Source: Candidatus Nealsoniibacteriota bacterium
GTDB lineage: Bacteria; Patescibacteriota; Minisyncoccia; Minisyncoccales; GWA2-38-27
DNA: 55,650 bases
NCBI GenBank assembly: GCA_030616085.1
Contig: JAUWYA010000002.1
Location: forward strand, 1-55,650
Direction of reading: 5' to 3'
Position 1 is the stretch's first letter, and every line of letters starts with the position of its first letter. Position numbers and translations under genes: made by a program. Of this stretch, positions 18,719-27,451 are shown piece after piece. The notes below the pieces were generated by a model that did no database searches, was not told the origin of the DNA, and saw nothing but the letters and a program-made list of their open reading frames with translations.

Positions 18719-19891
18719 CTACTCTATTTCTTTTATTATTTCAATAGCTTTATTAAGTTGTGGATCGCGGTCCTGCTCATAATCTTCTTCTGTCATCTCT
18801 ACTTTAATGTCTGGCTCTAAACCTTTATCAGTAATTAGTTCACCGTTAGGTGTCAGCCAATTAGCTATTGTGATTTTTAAGCTTGAACCATCTGTTAAAC
18901 TTTCTAACTTCTGGACTGATCCTTTTCCAAAAGAAGTTTCCCCAATCATTTTTATGCCGCGATTATCTCTAAGAGCTGAGGCTAAAATTTCTGAAGCAGA
19001 AGCTGAACCCTGATTGATTAAAATGACTAATGGATAATCTGAAAACTTGGAATTGCCCTTAGCTTTGTAAATCTCTTGTTCTCTTTTCCCGCCAAAGTCT
19101 TCAATAACCACTACTTGCCCTTTTTCTAAAAACCAGCCGGCAATATCTTGAGCCCTTTCTAAATATCCTCCAGGATTACCCCTCAAGTCTAAAATTATCT
19201 TTTCAGCAGGACTTTTTAAAATCTCGGCTGCTATTTCTTTGAAATCTTGATCAATTTTTTCAGAAAAATGATAAAGTTTGATATATGCAATGTTTTCTTC
19301 TTTCAGCTCCAATTTCAAAGAAGGAACCTCAATGACCGCTCTTTTAATAATAAAATCTTCAGAACTATCCCATTCATCCCGCATAATAGTTAATGTTACT
19401 TCTGTTCCTTTTGGTCCGCGAATAAGAGTTACCGCTTCCTCAATAGTTATATCCATGGTTGAAACGTCATCTATCTTTATTATTTTATCGCCTGGCCTAA
19501 GACCAGCTCTTTGAGCAGGCGTTGCTTCTAAAGGAGCAATAACTTGAAGCTGTCCTTCCCTTATTCCAATTTCCATTCCAACTCCTTCAAAACTGCCTCC
19601 TACATCTTCTAAGAATCTCTTAGTATCTCCTGGATTAAAAAATATAGTATATGGGTCTCCTATTGATTCTACCATACCGGAAATGGCTCCGTAAACTAGC
19701 TTTTGAATATCAATATCTCCGGGATTAACATATTCTTGCTGAATTTTATGCCAGGCCTCCCAGAAAAGAGAAAAATCAAGATCTTCTGGAGCACAAAATT
19801 TACAAACAACCGTACTCTTCCCAATCAAAAACCCAACACCGAAAATAACAAAAACAAAAGTTATTAATAGAATTTTCTTAAATAATGACAT
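18719..19891 (-). CDS. ctpA: carboxy-terminal processing protease (S41, PDZ)
   Basis: PDZ 'GVGMEIGIREGQLQVIAPLEATPAQRAGLRPGDKI'; catalytic region 'INQGSASASEILASALRDN', 'GETSFGKGSVQ'. Confidence 0.92.
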   Translation of the reverse strand: MSLFKKILLITFVFVIFGVGFLIGKSTVVCKFCAPEDLDFSLFWEAWHKIQQEYVNPGDIDIQKLVYGAISGMVESIGDPYTIFFNPGDTKRFLEDVGGSFEGVGMEIGIREGQLQVIAPLEATPAQRAGLRPGDKIIKIDDVSTMDITIEEAVTLIRGPKGTEVTLTIMRDEWDSSEDFIIKRAVIEVPSLKLELKEENIAYIKLYHFSEKIDQDFKEIAAEILKSPAEKIILDLRGNPGGYLERAQDIAGWFLEKGQVVVIEDFGGKREQEIYKAKGNSKFSDYPLVILINQGSASASEILASALRDNRGIKMIGETSFGKGSVQKLESLTDGSSLKITIANWLTPNGELITDKGLEPDIKVEMTEEDYEQDRDPQLNKAIEIIKEIE

Positions 19892-20167
19892 TCCCCGTAG
19901 AAGAATTTCGAATGAATATTATCAATATAATATATTTACAAAACTCTTTAAATTATAAGTAATTTATTTTTACTGCCCTGTAGTTTAATTTTTAGGTATT
20001 TTCAAAGAAAATACCTTTTCGAAATTTCTCTACGGGGCATTATATCTTTATAGCAAAATATAAAACCATGGTCAACAAAAAAAAGGAGCTGTGCTCCCTG
20101 ATAGTTTTACTTCTCCATCAATTTTTTGATTTTTAAGATAGGTCAGGCCTATCCCAATTTATTTACG

Positions 20168-20365
20168 CTATTTCCTTTTCATTCTTGCAATACTGTAACC
20201 GATTTGTTGCCCAAGAAATAATCCAATCATAAATTGAGTGTAATTTACTTCGCTTCCAATTACTTTTTCAATTACATAAACAAGGACGGTCATAGATAGC
20301 AAAAGAATTGAAACAAAATTCTTGCCTGTAACAGTATATATTGTCTTGCGATACCATTTCGACAT
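20168..20365 (-). CDS. small hypothetical membrane protein
   Basis: 65 aa with hydrophobic segments FVSILLLSMTVLVYVI and FMIGLFLGQQIG. Confidence 0.45.
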   Translation of the reverse strand: MSKWYRKTIYTVTGKNFVSILLLSMTVLVYVIEKVIGSEVNYTQFMIGLFLGQQIGYSIARMKRK

Positions 20366-20369
20366 AATT

Positions 20370-20516
20370 TTAATTATTTAACTTTTTATATAACATTCTA
20401 GGATAGCCCATTTCTTTTTGAATCTCATATTCAATGTTTAAACTATTCAAAAAGTCAGAGCAAGCTTTTCTTGTTTTGTCTACGCCTCCAAAATCTTTCT
20501 TTGCCTCAACTTCCAT
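20370..20516 (-). CDS. small hypothetical protein (48 aa), below the ORF-track cutoff
   Basis: MEVEAKKDFGGVDKTRKACSDFLNSLNIEYEIQKEMGYPRMLYKKLNN*. Confidence 0.4.
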   Translation of the reverse strand: MEVEAKKDFGGVDKTRKACSDFLNSLNIEYEIQKEMGYPRMLYKKLNN

Positions 20517-20525
20517 AAATTCTAA

Positions 20526-20654
20526 TCAATTTTTGGATTTTAATCTCTTTATTCGAACACGATGAGTAAAACCATCTTTTTTACTTTTGCGCTCTTTGTA
20601 AATTAGTGGCCCAATTCTTTTTGATTTTATTAAAGGTTTTTTAACTTTAGCCAT
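20526..20654 (-). CDS. small basic hypothetical protein (42 aa), below the ORF-track cutoff
   Basis: MAKVKKPLIKSKRIGPLIYKERKSKKDGFTHRVRIKRLKSKN*. Confidence 0.4.
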   Translation of the reverse strand: MAKVKKPLIKSKRIGPLIYKERKSKKDGFTHRVRIKRLKSKN

Positions 20655-20664
20655 ATTTATCTTT

Positions 20665-21228
20665 TCATATTATTTTATTCAATTTTTCTTTATAACTTTC
20701 CATGAGCATATTTCTGCCAGAATAATTCCAGTAACGAATATCCTGTTCAATAAAAAACCATTTTGAAGCTTTAAAGATTAAATCCATTGGGAAACCTGGT
20801 AAGTTATTATATATACTATAATCAATTGTTTTATCATCTGGCTCATGGCAATTATAAATCTTCTCCAGGTCTCCCAAGATTTTCTTGCTTAAGACACTAT
20901 TTTTATTAATCTTGAGTTTTATGTCATTTATAAAATCTTCGTGTTTTGGATTATCCTTACCATTTGAGAATTTATAATTTTCTACGTGAATCAAAAAATC
21001 AAACCCTAATTTATTAAAAGCTGGTCTTGTGATATAGACCCGGTCGCCAGAATTTAACGTTTCAACTATATATTTATATTTTGTAGATAATTCGCCTATA
21101 CCCTTACCAGCCTTCTCTTTAGTAAATTCTTTGATAGCTATTTTTCTTAAATTATTTCTATTCAGCTCAATATTTTGAGTAATATTATCCAATTTAACAT
21201 TTATTTTTATCTCTGGATAAACAGTCAT
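20665..21228 (-). CDS. hypothetical protein coupled to the DNA methylase; candidate restriction enzyme
   Basis: ATGA overlap with the methylase; contains LGFDFLIHVENYKF, a possible but unverified PD-(D/E)xK-like segment. Confidence 0.45.
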   Translation of the reverse strand: MTVYPEIKINVKLDNITQNIELNRNNLRKIAIKEFTKEKAGKGIGELSTKYKYIVETLNSGDRVYITRPAFNKLGFDFLIHVENYKFSNGKDNPKHEDFINDIKLKINKNSVLSKKILGDLEKIYNCHEPDDKTIDYSIYNNLPGFPMDLIFKASKWFFIEQDIRYWNYSGRNMLMESYKEKLNKII

Positions 21229-22082
21229 GAAATTTTATTTTTTAAGTTTCTATCTAATTCTTCAAACCTTTTTATTGATAAATCCAAATATTTTTTCTCT
21301 GTATCAATGCCAATGAATTTTCTTCCGAAAAGATAAGCGGCAAGTCCTGTTGTAGAACTTCCGGTAAATGGATCGAGTATTAAATTGTTTCTGTTGGTGC
21401 TTGCCAAAACAATTCTTTTTAATAATTCTTCTGGTTTTTGTGTTGGGTGTTTGCTGAATTTCTTTTCAATTCTTTGAGGCGTACTTATTGCCCAAACACT
21501 ACGCATTTGTTTTCCTTTTTCATGTAAAATTTCATTAAAATCTACGCTTCCGCATTTTTTACACTTAAAAGATTTTTTATAATTATTGCCCCAATCAACC
21601 ATTGTTTTGTAGTTGAAGGTGTGCTTTGCTTTTTTATCTTTTCTGGCCCAAATCAATGTTTCGTGGCTTGCTGTAAGAAAACGGCAGCTTAAATTTGGAG
21701 AAGCGTTTGGCTTGAACCACGCAACATCATTTAAAATATGAAATCCTGCTGTTTGCAAAGCAAGTCCGCATTGATAAATAGAGTGATAAGTTCCGCTTAC
21801 CCAAATACTTCCATTGGGCTTCAATACCTTTCTGCAAGCATTAATCCAATTACGATGAAACTCAAAATTTTCTTTCAGCCCATTACCTAAATCCCAATCC
21901 CCTTTTTTCACGCTGACCATTCTTCCATTATGACAAGTAAAAGTTCCATTTGAGAGAAAATAAGGAGGATCAGCAAAAATCATATCAAAATGATTTTTTG
22001 GAAATTGTTTTAGAACTTCCAAGCAGTCCCCTTTATATAATTCAAACCTATCTTTTTTATAATAAGGTTTTAGTGTTGTCAT
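21225..22082 (-). CDS. adenine-specific DNA methyltransferase (beta class, DpnA-like)
   Basis: FADPPYFLSNGTFTCHNGRMVSVKKGDWD, APNLSCRFLTASHETLIWARK, KHPTQKPEELLKRIVLAST, LDPFTGSSTTGLAAYLFGRKFIGID. Confidence 0.85.
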   Translation of the reverse strand: MTTLKPYYKKDRFELYKGDCLEVLKQFPKNHFDMIFADPPYFLSNGTFTCHNGRMVSVKKGDWDLGNGLKENFEFHRNWINACRKVLKPNGSIWVSGTYHSIYQCGLALQTAGFHILNDVAWFKPNASPNLSCRFLTASHETLIWARKDKKAKHTFNYKTMVDWGNNYKKSFKCKKCGSVDFNEILHEKGKQMRSVWAISTPQRIEKKFSKHPTQKPEELLKRIVLASTNRNNLILDPFTGSSTTGLAAYLFGRKFIGIDTEKKYLDLSIKRFEELDRNLKNKIS

Positions 22083-22186
22083 TATTCTATTTTAACTCTT
22101 CTTTAACCTAAAATCAAATCACTCCTCAAGAAGCGACCTTTGAGTTGCGTAGAGGTCCGACCTCTCCCGAGAGGTACGGACCTCCC

Positions 22187-22321
22187 GACGAATATAATTG
22201 TGAGGATTTTGAAACGTGGGAACAAGCCCAAGAAGCTTATGAATCCTCTGGAGGAGTTGAAAATGATATCCACCGCCTTGATCGCGACAACGACGGCATC
22301 TCTTGCGAAGCATTGCGATAA
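22187..22321 (+). pseudogene. Excalibur calcium-binding domain fragment with no clear ATG
   Basis: + strand reads DEYNCEDFETWEQAQEAYESSGGVENDIHRLDRDNDGISCEALR*; no in-frame ATG upstream before a stop. Confidence 0.6.
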
Positions 22322-22377
22322 AAAAAACTACGAGAACTGCTCTCGTAGTTGCCTTTCAATAATAAATATGCTGTACT

Positions 22378-23871
22378 TTATTTTCTCAACGCCCTTCTTA
22401 TTGCTTCAAGAAAGATATTAGTGTTTTCTTTTCTAATTGAACGAAGCTTTATTTTTCTGGCAAAAGAAACAAATCTTTCTTTGCTTGGAATTGTTTCTTC
22501 AATAATTGACTTTTTTTCAACTGGTTTTTCCTCTTCAGGAGGCATATATTCTTCTGGCGGCTTACCTTCCTGAAATTCACCTTTGTATGGTTCTTCCTCA
22601 AATTTCATTTCTCCTTCAGGAGGTCCATGATACTCCTGCTCCTGCTGTTGTTGCTGCTGTTGTTCCTGTTCCTGCTGCTGCTGCTGTTGTTGTTGCATTC
22701 CTTTTATCATTTCTTCTGCTTCTTCTTGAGTCATAAAGCCCTGTTCTACGCCGAATTTAATACATTCTTCAGCATGATCTGGACCTTTACAATAATTCTC
22801 ACATTCTTCTTTACCCATACAGCCGCCGGGTCCGCCCTGCATCATCATTTCTTTTTCTTCTGGAGAAATCATTCCCATTTTTTCTCCAAATTCCACACAC
22901 TCTTCCATATTATCTGGGTTTTGGCAAAAAGTATCACATTCTTCCTTGCCCTGACATCCACCAGGACCGCTAGTAAGACCCATTTCAGCCATTTTCTTGG
23001 CATTTTCTGCTTCTTCTTCAGTCATAAAACCAGCTTTTACAGCAAAGTCAATGCATTCTTGCATATGAGACAGATCATTGCAATAAGCATCGCATTCTAC
23101 TTGTCCTTTACAGCCGCCTGGACCTCCAAATAAACCAGCTTCAAGCATTTTTTCAGCTTTTTCTATTTCTTTTTTTGGCATAAGGCCATATTTCTTAGCA
23201 AATGCTATACATTCTCTCATATGGGATGCTTCATCGCAATAAGCATCACAGGCCTCTTTTCCGCAGCATCCACCTGGCGAATCTCCACCAGTTTTTCTTA
23301 TCATAATTGCTTCTTCTGCAGAAATAAGGCCAGCTGCCTCAGCAAAACTAACGCATTCTTCCATATGCGCTGGTCCACAGCAATAAATATCACATTGTGT
23401 CTTGCCGCGACAATTCGGATGCTTTGCTCCTTTTTTAATTCCTGATAACACTTTTTTCGCTTCTTCAAGCTCTTCTGGAGAAAGAACGCCTGCTGCTTCA
23501 GCAAAAGCAACACACATTTCCATATGTTCTGGTTCAGAGCAATAAATATCACATTCTGCTTTGGTATTGCAAGGAGGCGGCGTTATTCCTTTTTTAATAG
23601 CAGCGAGCACCTTTTTAGTTTCTTCAAGTTCTTCTGCAGGTATTAAATTATGTTTTTCAGCAAAAATAATACATTCCTCAAGATGAGAAATGTCATCGCA
23701 ATAAATCTTACATTCTTCTCTATTTGCGCAATTCCCAAGCTCAAGAACTGGATAATTAATTTCATCTTGAGCTAAAACCAAGACTGCGAAAAGACCAAAT
23801 AAAGATAAAGATATTATAATAAAATATTTCTTCACCCCGTTAGCCCCATTAAGATTTTTTTTATTTTTCAT
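22378..23871 (-). CDS. secreted or anchored protein with seven Cys-rich repeats and a Q/E-rich tract
   Basis: Signal-like YFIIISLSLFGLFAVLVLA; seven units of the form CxxxxxC(D/E/K)xxCxxxxHxxECxxFxxxxG; QQQQQQQEQEQQQQQQQEQE tract. Confidence 0.85.
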   Translation of the reverse strand: MKNKKNLNGANGVKKYFIIISLSLFGLFAVLVLAQDEINYPVLELGNCANREECKIYCDDISHLEECIIFAEKHNLIPAEELEETKKVLAAIKKGITPPPCNTKAECDIYCSEPEHMEMCVAFAEAAGVLSPEELEEAKKVLSGIKKGAKHPNCRGKTQCDIYCCGPAHMEECVSFAEAAGLISAEEAIMIRKTGGDSPGGCCGKEACDAYCDEASHMRECIAFAKKYGLMPKKEIEKAEKMLEAGLFGGPGGCKGQVECDAYCNDLSHMQECIDFAVKAGFMTEEEAENAKKMAEMGLTSGPGGCQGKEECDTFCQNPDNMEECVEFGEKMGMISPEEKEMMMQGGPGGCMGKEECENYCKGPDHAEECIKFGVEQGFMTQEEAEEMIKGMQQQQQQQQEQEQQQQQQQEQEYHGPPEGEMKFEEEPYKGEFQEGKPPEEYMPPEEEKPVEKKSIIEETIPSKERFVSFARKIKLRSIRKENTNIFLEAIRRALRK

Positions 23872-23900
23872 GATAATTTTTAGATTATTGTTATTTCTAA

Positions 23901-23981
23901 CCCCGTTAGAAATTTTCTTACTATTTTAAATTATAAATTATAAAATATTTATGCCTTCTTAAAATATAATTTCTAACGGGG
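23901..23981. repeat. palindromic CCCCGTTAGA...TCTAACGGGG element, intergenic
   Basis: CCCCGTTAGAAATT...AATTTCTAACGGGG, followed by an extra half-copy CTAACGGGG. Confidence 0.7.
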
Positions 23982-24010
23982 CTAACGGGGTTCATATTTT
24001 TATTTGCGTT

Positions 24011-24271
24011 TTACTCAAATGGATTTTGGTATGCCTCATCAAAAGGATTAACAATCTCATCAAACGGATTGGTTGAAGGCATGTTTTCCATTGGACTTGA
24101 CACTATATCTCCTGCTTCTACTTGAGCAGCTGCCCTTCCTATTTCTACTCCTTCCTCATAACCAACTTTATGTCCGTAATAATAAGCTCCGCCTGCTGCA
24201 GCGACAATTACAATCACAAAAATCAGAATTATTAATAATTGTTTGTTATTTACCCCGTTAGAAATTGTCAT
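24011..24271 (-). CDS. small single-TM protein with three C-terminal NPF motifs
   Basis: LLIILIFVIVIVAAAGGAYYYGHKVGYEEG...TNPFDEIVNPFDEAYQNPFE*. N-terminus MTISNGV is encoded by a palindromic-repeat end. Confidence 0.65.
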   Translation of the reverse strand: MTISNGVNNKQLLIILIFVIVIVAAAGGAYYYGHKVGYEEGVEIGRAAAQVEAGDIVSSPMENMPSTNPFDEIVNPFDEAYQNPFE

Positions 24272-24321
24272 AAATTTATTTAGCCCCGTTAGGGATTATT
24301 TTAATAAAATTTCTAACGGGG
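24254..24321. repeat. palindromic element overlapping the start of the NPF-protein CDS
   Basis: CCCCGTTAGAAATT...AATTTCTAACGGGG with an extra internal CCCCGTTAG. Confidence 0.7.
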
Positions 24322-24425
24322 TTTATATTATCTATAATATTTTATTATACCATTATAAAAAAAGCTTTCTCTGTGGAAAACTTTTTTCCCGTACAATATC
24401 CTAAATTAGAAAATAAAGAAATTTA

Positions 24426-26432
24426 TTATTTGAACGAATTCACTATATCAATGAATGTATCTTTGCCCACATAAGGAATTTCGTCAATCTGTTGTAGGCT
24501 GGTGAACTTACCAAGTTCCTTTCTTCTTTTGATAATCCTGTTAGCTGTTGTTCGTATCAAAGATATTCCTTTTTTCTGGGTTTTCCCGTATCCACCTTTA
24601 TAATACCCTATGCCAAGAGTATCTTCCACTTTTTTACATAATGTCTTAGAATCTCCGACCTTGTTTACAAATCTCAAAACCTTTTGTGCAAGACGGAAGG
24701 AAACATTCTTAGATGTGAATGACTTGTTTAGACAATCAAGAGCCCAGTCAAAGCCATCTATCCTTGCATCTTCAATACTGTTATAAGGCACGATATTCTC
24801 AGGGTTTAAGTTTTTAACTGCTGGACAGGAGCTTTTATGGACGAGGTGACTGGACTTTACAGCGATGTATTGGACCTGCTTGATGTTAAGAGAATGAATT
24901 AGCAGAGTAACGCTCCCTATTATTTTCCCACTGATCTTCTGTGAAATCCTGAGAGGGTATACTTTATCGTTTTGAGCGTTCCCTGACAGTTTAACCTCTA
25001 CTGTAGATTGATAACCGTTCCCTGGAGGAATTTCAAGATTTTTTATTATGCCAACGCCTTTTTTCTTGATGTAAAACCAGTAATTGGTACGGGATGTTCT
25101 GCTTGTGCGTTCGTACATGTTTTTAAGAGTTGTCTTGCCTTTTTTGAACATATTCCTTCGAATCTTGATGCCAATAGAGCTTCCAGCCGGCAGGGCTTTT
25201 GCATCAAGTTCTATGTCGCATATTGTCTTGCTGGGAAATCCTTGGATTCTGAAGTTAGTCAAAGATAAACCATCAGGTACAGAATTTACCATTCTTATGT
25301 TTAGGTTGGCTATGTTGTTATGGTCTCTGACAAATTTCCAGTAATCTCCACCGGTATGAATACCGCTGGTATCTGGATGTGGGTCTCCACTGCCAGCAAT
25401 AGATGCTATGACACAAAAATGATGTATGTTTCCTGGGTCAGGAACATCTTTCCACACAATTACATCCTTTTTACTGGAAACTTTATAACCGTGCGCAGGA
25501 ACATTTTTGAGGATTGTTTCCCCAATGAACTCCCATGATGATGGTACACAAGATGTGGTTAGCGGCGCAAAGTATACTTTTGCATGTACATCTGATGATG
25601 TATTTGACTTATTGCTTACTCTTAAGTAAATGTGGTTATCATTTCCTATTTCCACTTCATTTTTTCCGTAATTCTTTGACATATCACCAAACTTTTTCTC
25701 CGGGTTTGGCACAGGATCCAAAGTAATGATAATGTCCGGACTCAAAGCTAAACTTCCTTGTGAAGGTTCTTTTCCCTTGTCTTTAAGATTATCACGGATG
25801 TAAACATCTACAGAAGGGCATCTATTATGCGTAATGATGCTCATGCCGCTTTGCTTTTTATAAAGACGTAATCGATCATGGTTATATTTGAAAATCCAAT
25901 GCAAACTGAAACGATCTTTGTAAGCCTGTTTAAGAATAGCTTCACATTGTTCAATAGTCTTACCGGCAACCATAGCGTCTATATATGACCAGATACATTC
26001 TTTAAGTGGCATGTATTCTCCCAGTATTACATAAACCGGTTCGGTATAACCTAACCATGAATAGCAGCATTTTTTAACAGCAGTCTGACCTACGCAACTA
26101 TTACCACTGGTTGAACACGCGAAAGTGTAAACATGGAGTTCTTTGGTCAAATCTTCAGCATTGGTTTTAGTGATAACAGGTGTCACTGCGTTATTCTTTT
26201 CACCATAAAACGCCCCACAACTTCCGTGGTCAAAACATATAGCAACCTTTTTGGTTCTCTTGTTGCCATAATTCAACCAGTAATTTACATTTGCAGGGGT
26301 AGCTTGAGCATCGTTTAGGTCAGTTACGGTATACCCTTTGCTTTTCAGATGAGATTTTAAACCTTTACCGATCCAATTAGTCGCTACCGTCGCTGGGTCA
26401 CATTTATTCCTAATGATTAGAATATCTACCAT
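24426..26432 (-). CDS. caspase-like (clan CD) peptidase-domain protein with Ig-like, Ada-Zn-like and helix-hairpin-helix regions
   Basis: VAICFDHGSCGAF (His-Gly) and LHVYTFACSTSGNSC (Ala-Cys); C-terminal YIAVKSSHLVHKSSCPAVKNLNPENIV and LGKFTSLQQIDEIPYVGKDTFIDIVNSFK. Confidence 0.6.
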   Translation of the reverse strand: MVDILIIRNKCDPATVATNWIGKGLKSHLKSKGYTVTDLNDAQATPANVNYWLNYGNKRTKKVAICFDHGSCGAFYGEKNNAVTPVITKTNAEDLTKELHVYTFACSTSGNSCVGQTAVKKCCYSWLGYTEPVYVILGEYMPLKECIWSYIDAMVAGKTIEQCEAILKQAYKDRFSLHWIFKYNHDRLRLYKKQSGMSIITHNRCPSVDVYIRDNLKDKGKEPSQGSLALSPDIIITLDPVPNPEKKFGDMSKNYGKNEVEIGNDNHIYLRVSNKSNTSSDVHAKVYFAPLTTSCVPSSWEFIGETILKNVPAHGYKVSSKKDVIVWKDVPDPGNIHHFCVIASIAGSGDPHPDTSGIHTGGDYWKFVRDHNNIANLNIRMVNSVPDGLSLTNFRIQGFPSKTICDIELDAKALPAGSSIGIKIRRNMFKKGKTTLKNMYERTSRTSRTNYWFYIKKKGVGIIKNLEIPPGNGYQSTVEVKLSGNAQNDKVYPLRISQKISGKIIGSVTLLIHSLNIKQVQYIAVKSSHLVHKSSCPAVKNLNPENIVPYNSIEDARIDGFDWALDCLNKSFTSKNVSFRLAQKVLRFVNKVGDSKTLCKKVEDTLGIGYYKGGYGKTQKKGISLIRTTANRIIKRRKELGKFTSLQQIDEIPYVGKDTFIDIVNSFK

Positions 26433-26732
26433 TTAAATCTCCTCTAACCATTTTTTAATATTACTTTTTACTTCAAGAAATTCTTTATCAACAGTTGCAA
26501 TACCTGTTTTCTCTTCTTTCTTAAGCTCCTTGAGAACTTCCCGAGCTGTAAATGTTTTTCCAGTAGTTATGTTCATGGCTGGTAAATCAGCCTCTTTAGG
26601 ATGTTCATTTACCCACTTTTCAAGCTTCTCTATGGGTCTTTTTTTCTGGGACCCTAACTTTTTTTGTTTATTAGATTTCATCCTTGATATGAAAGTCTTT
26701 TTTGAATTGAATACGACAAGTTTTAAACGCAC
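26433..26732 (-). CDS. small protein directly upstream of, and likely co-transcribed with, the caspase-like gene
   Basis: ...KWVNEHPKEADLPAMNITTGKTFTAREVLKELKKEEKTG...; stop abuts the next start. Confidence 0.6.
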   Translation of the reverse strand: MRLKLVVFNSKKTFISRMKSNKQKKLGSQKKRPIEKLEKWVNEHPKEADLPAMNITTGKTFTAREVLKELKKEEKTGIATVDKEFLEVKSNIKKWLEEI

Positions 26733-27021
26733 TTATCTAAAACTTGCTTAAAAATCGACCTTTTGACAAAATAATTGTGTAATCATAAATACTCTATGGA
26801 CACACGATTTCGAACAACGAGAATTGAATGCGGCCTAATGTATAATCTTGAACGCCAACTCAAGATTCGTGGTTTCAGGTTTCAGCCAGAAAATCATTAA
26901 AGCCTATTTACATTATAACAGAAAATTCTTAAATTATACACGAAGTTATCCACAGGTAAGTTTTTGCCAATATCCTATCTGTTTTGCGTTAAACTCGGTT
27001 TAACGCAATCTTTTAAAATTA

Positions 27022-27450
27022 TCACCCGATTTTGCTTAAATCTCCATTTAATTCAACGCCCATCATTGCTTTTATTTCATCAGTATATGGAACGTCTTCT
27101 GGAATAGGATTCAATAAAAATACTTTTTTATTGTTGACATGAGCAAAACCGATTTCCATTAAAGTGTTTCCTCCTATATAATTTTTAATTCCATTCTTGT
27201 CAAAGTTGCAAACAAGAATAGCATCGCTATCATTAATTAACTTATGCCAAGCTTTAATATAATCGTATTTCTTTTTTATTTCTGCGGTCTCTACCCCGTT
27301 AGCCATATCAATTAATTCTTCTGCTGTTCCATCAGCAACTTTATACATATCTTCTTGCATCAAAGGAATATGGCCTTGTTTTTTCAATTCTTTGCAAATT
27401 TCAACTAATTCCTTTGCAAATTTTATGCTTGCGCAAACTGTTATTTTCAT
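27022..27450 (-). CDS. nucleoside 2-deoxyribosyltransferase-like protein
   Basis: MKITVCASIKFAKELVEICKELKKQGH...WHKLINDSDAILVCNFDKNGIKNYIGGNTLMEIGFAHVNNKKVFLLNPI. Confidence 0.6.
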   Translation of the reverse strand: MKITVCASIKFAKELVEICKELKKQGHIPLMQEDMYKVADGTAEELIDMANGVETAEIKKKYDYIKAWHKLINDSDAILVCNFDKNGIKNYIGGNTLMEIGFAHVNNKKVFLLNPIPEDVPYTDEIKAMMGVELNGDLSKIG

Positions 27451-27451
27451 A

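Noticed and set aside
22627-23133. 168-aa plus-strand ORF rich in Leu/Phe
   Set aside because: Antisense of the Cys-repeat/polyQ gene; composition is an artefact of the complementary CAG/GAA-rich strand.
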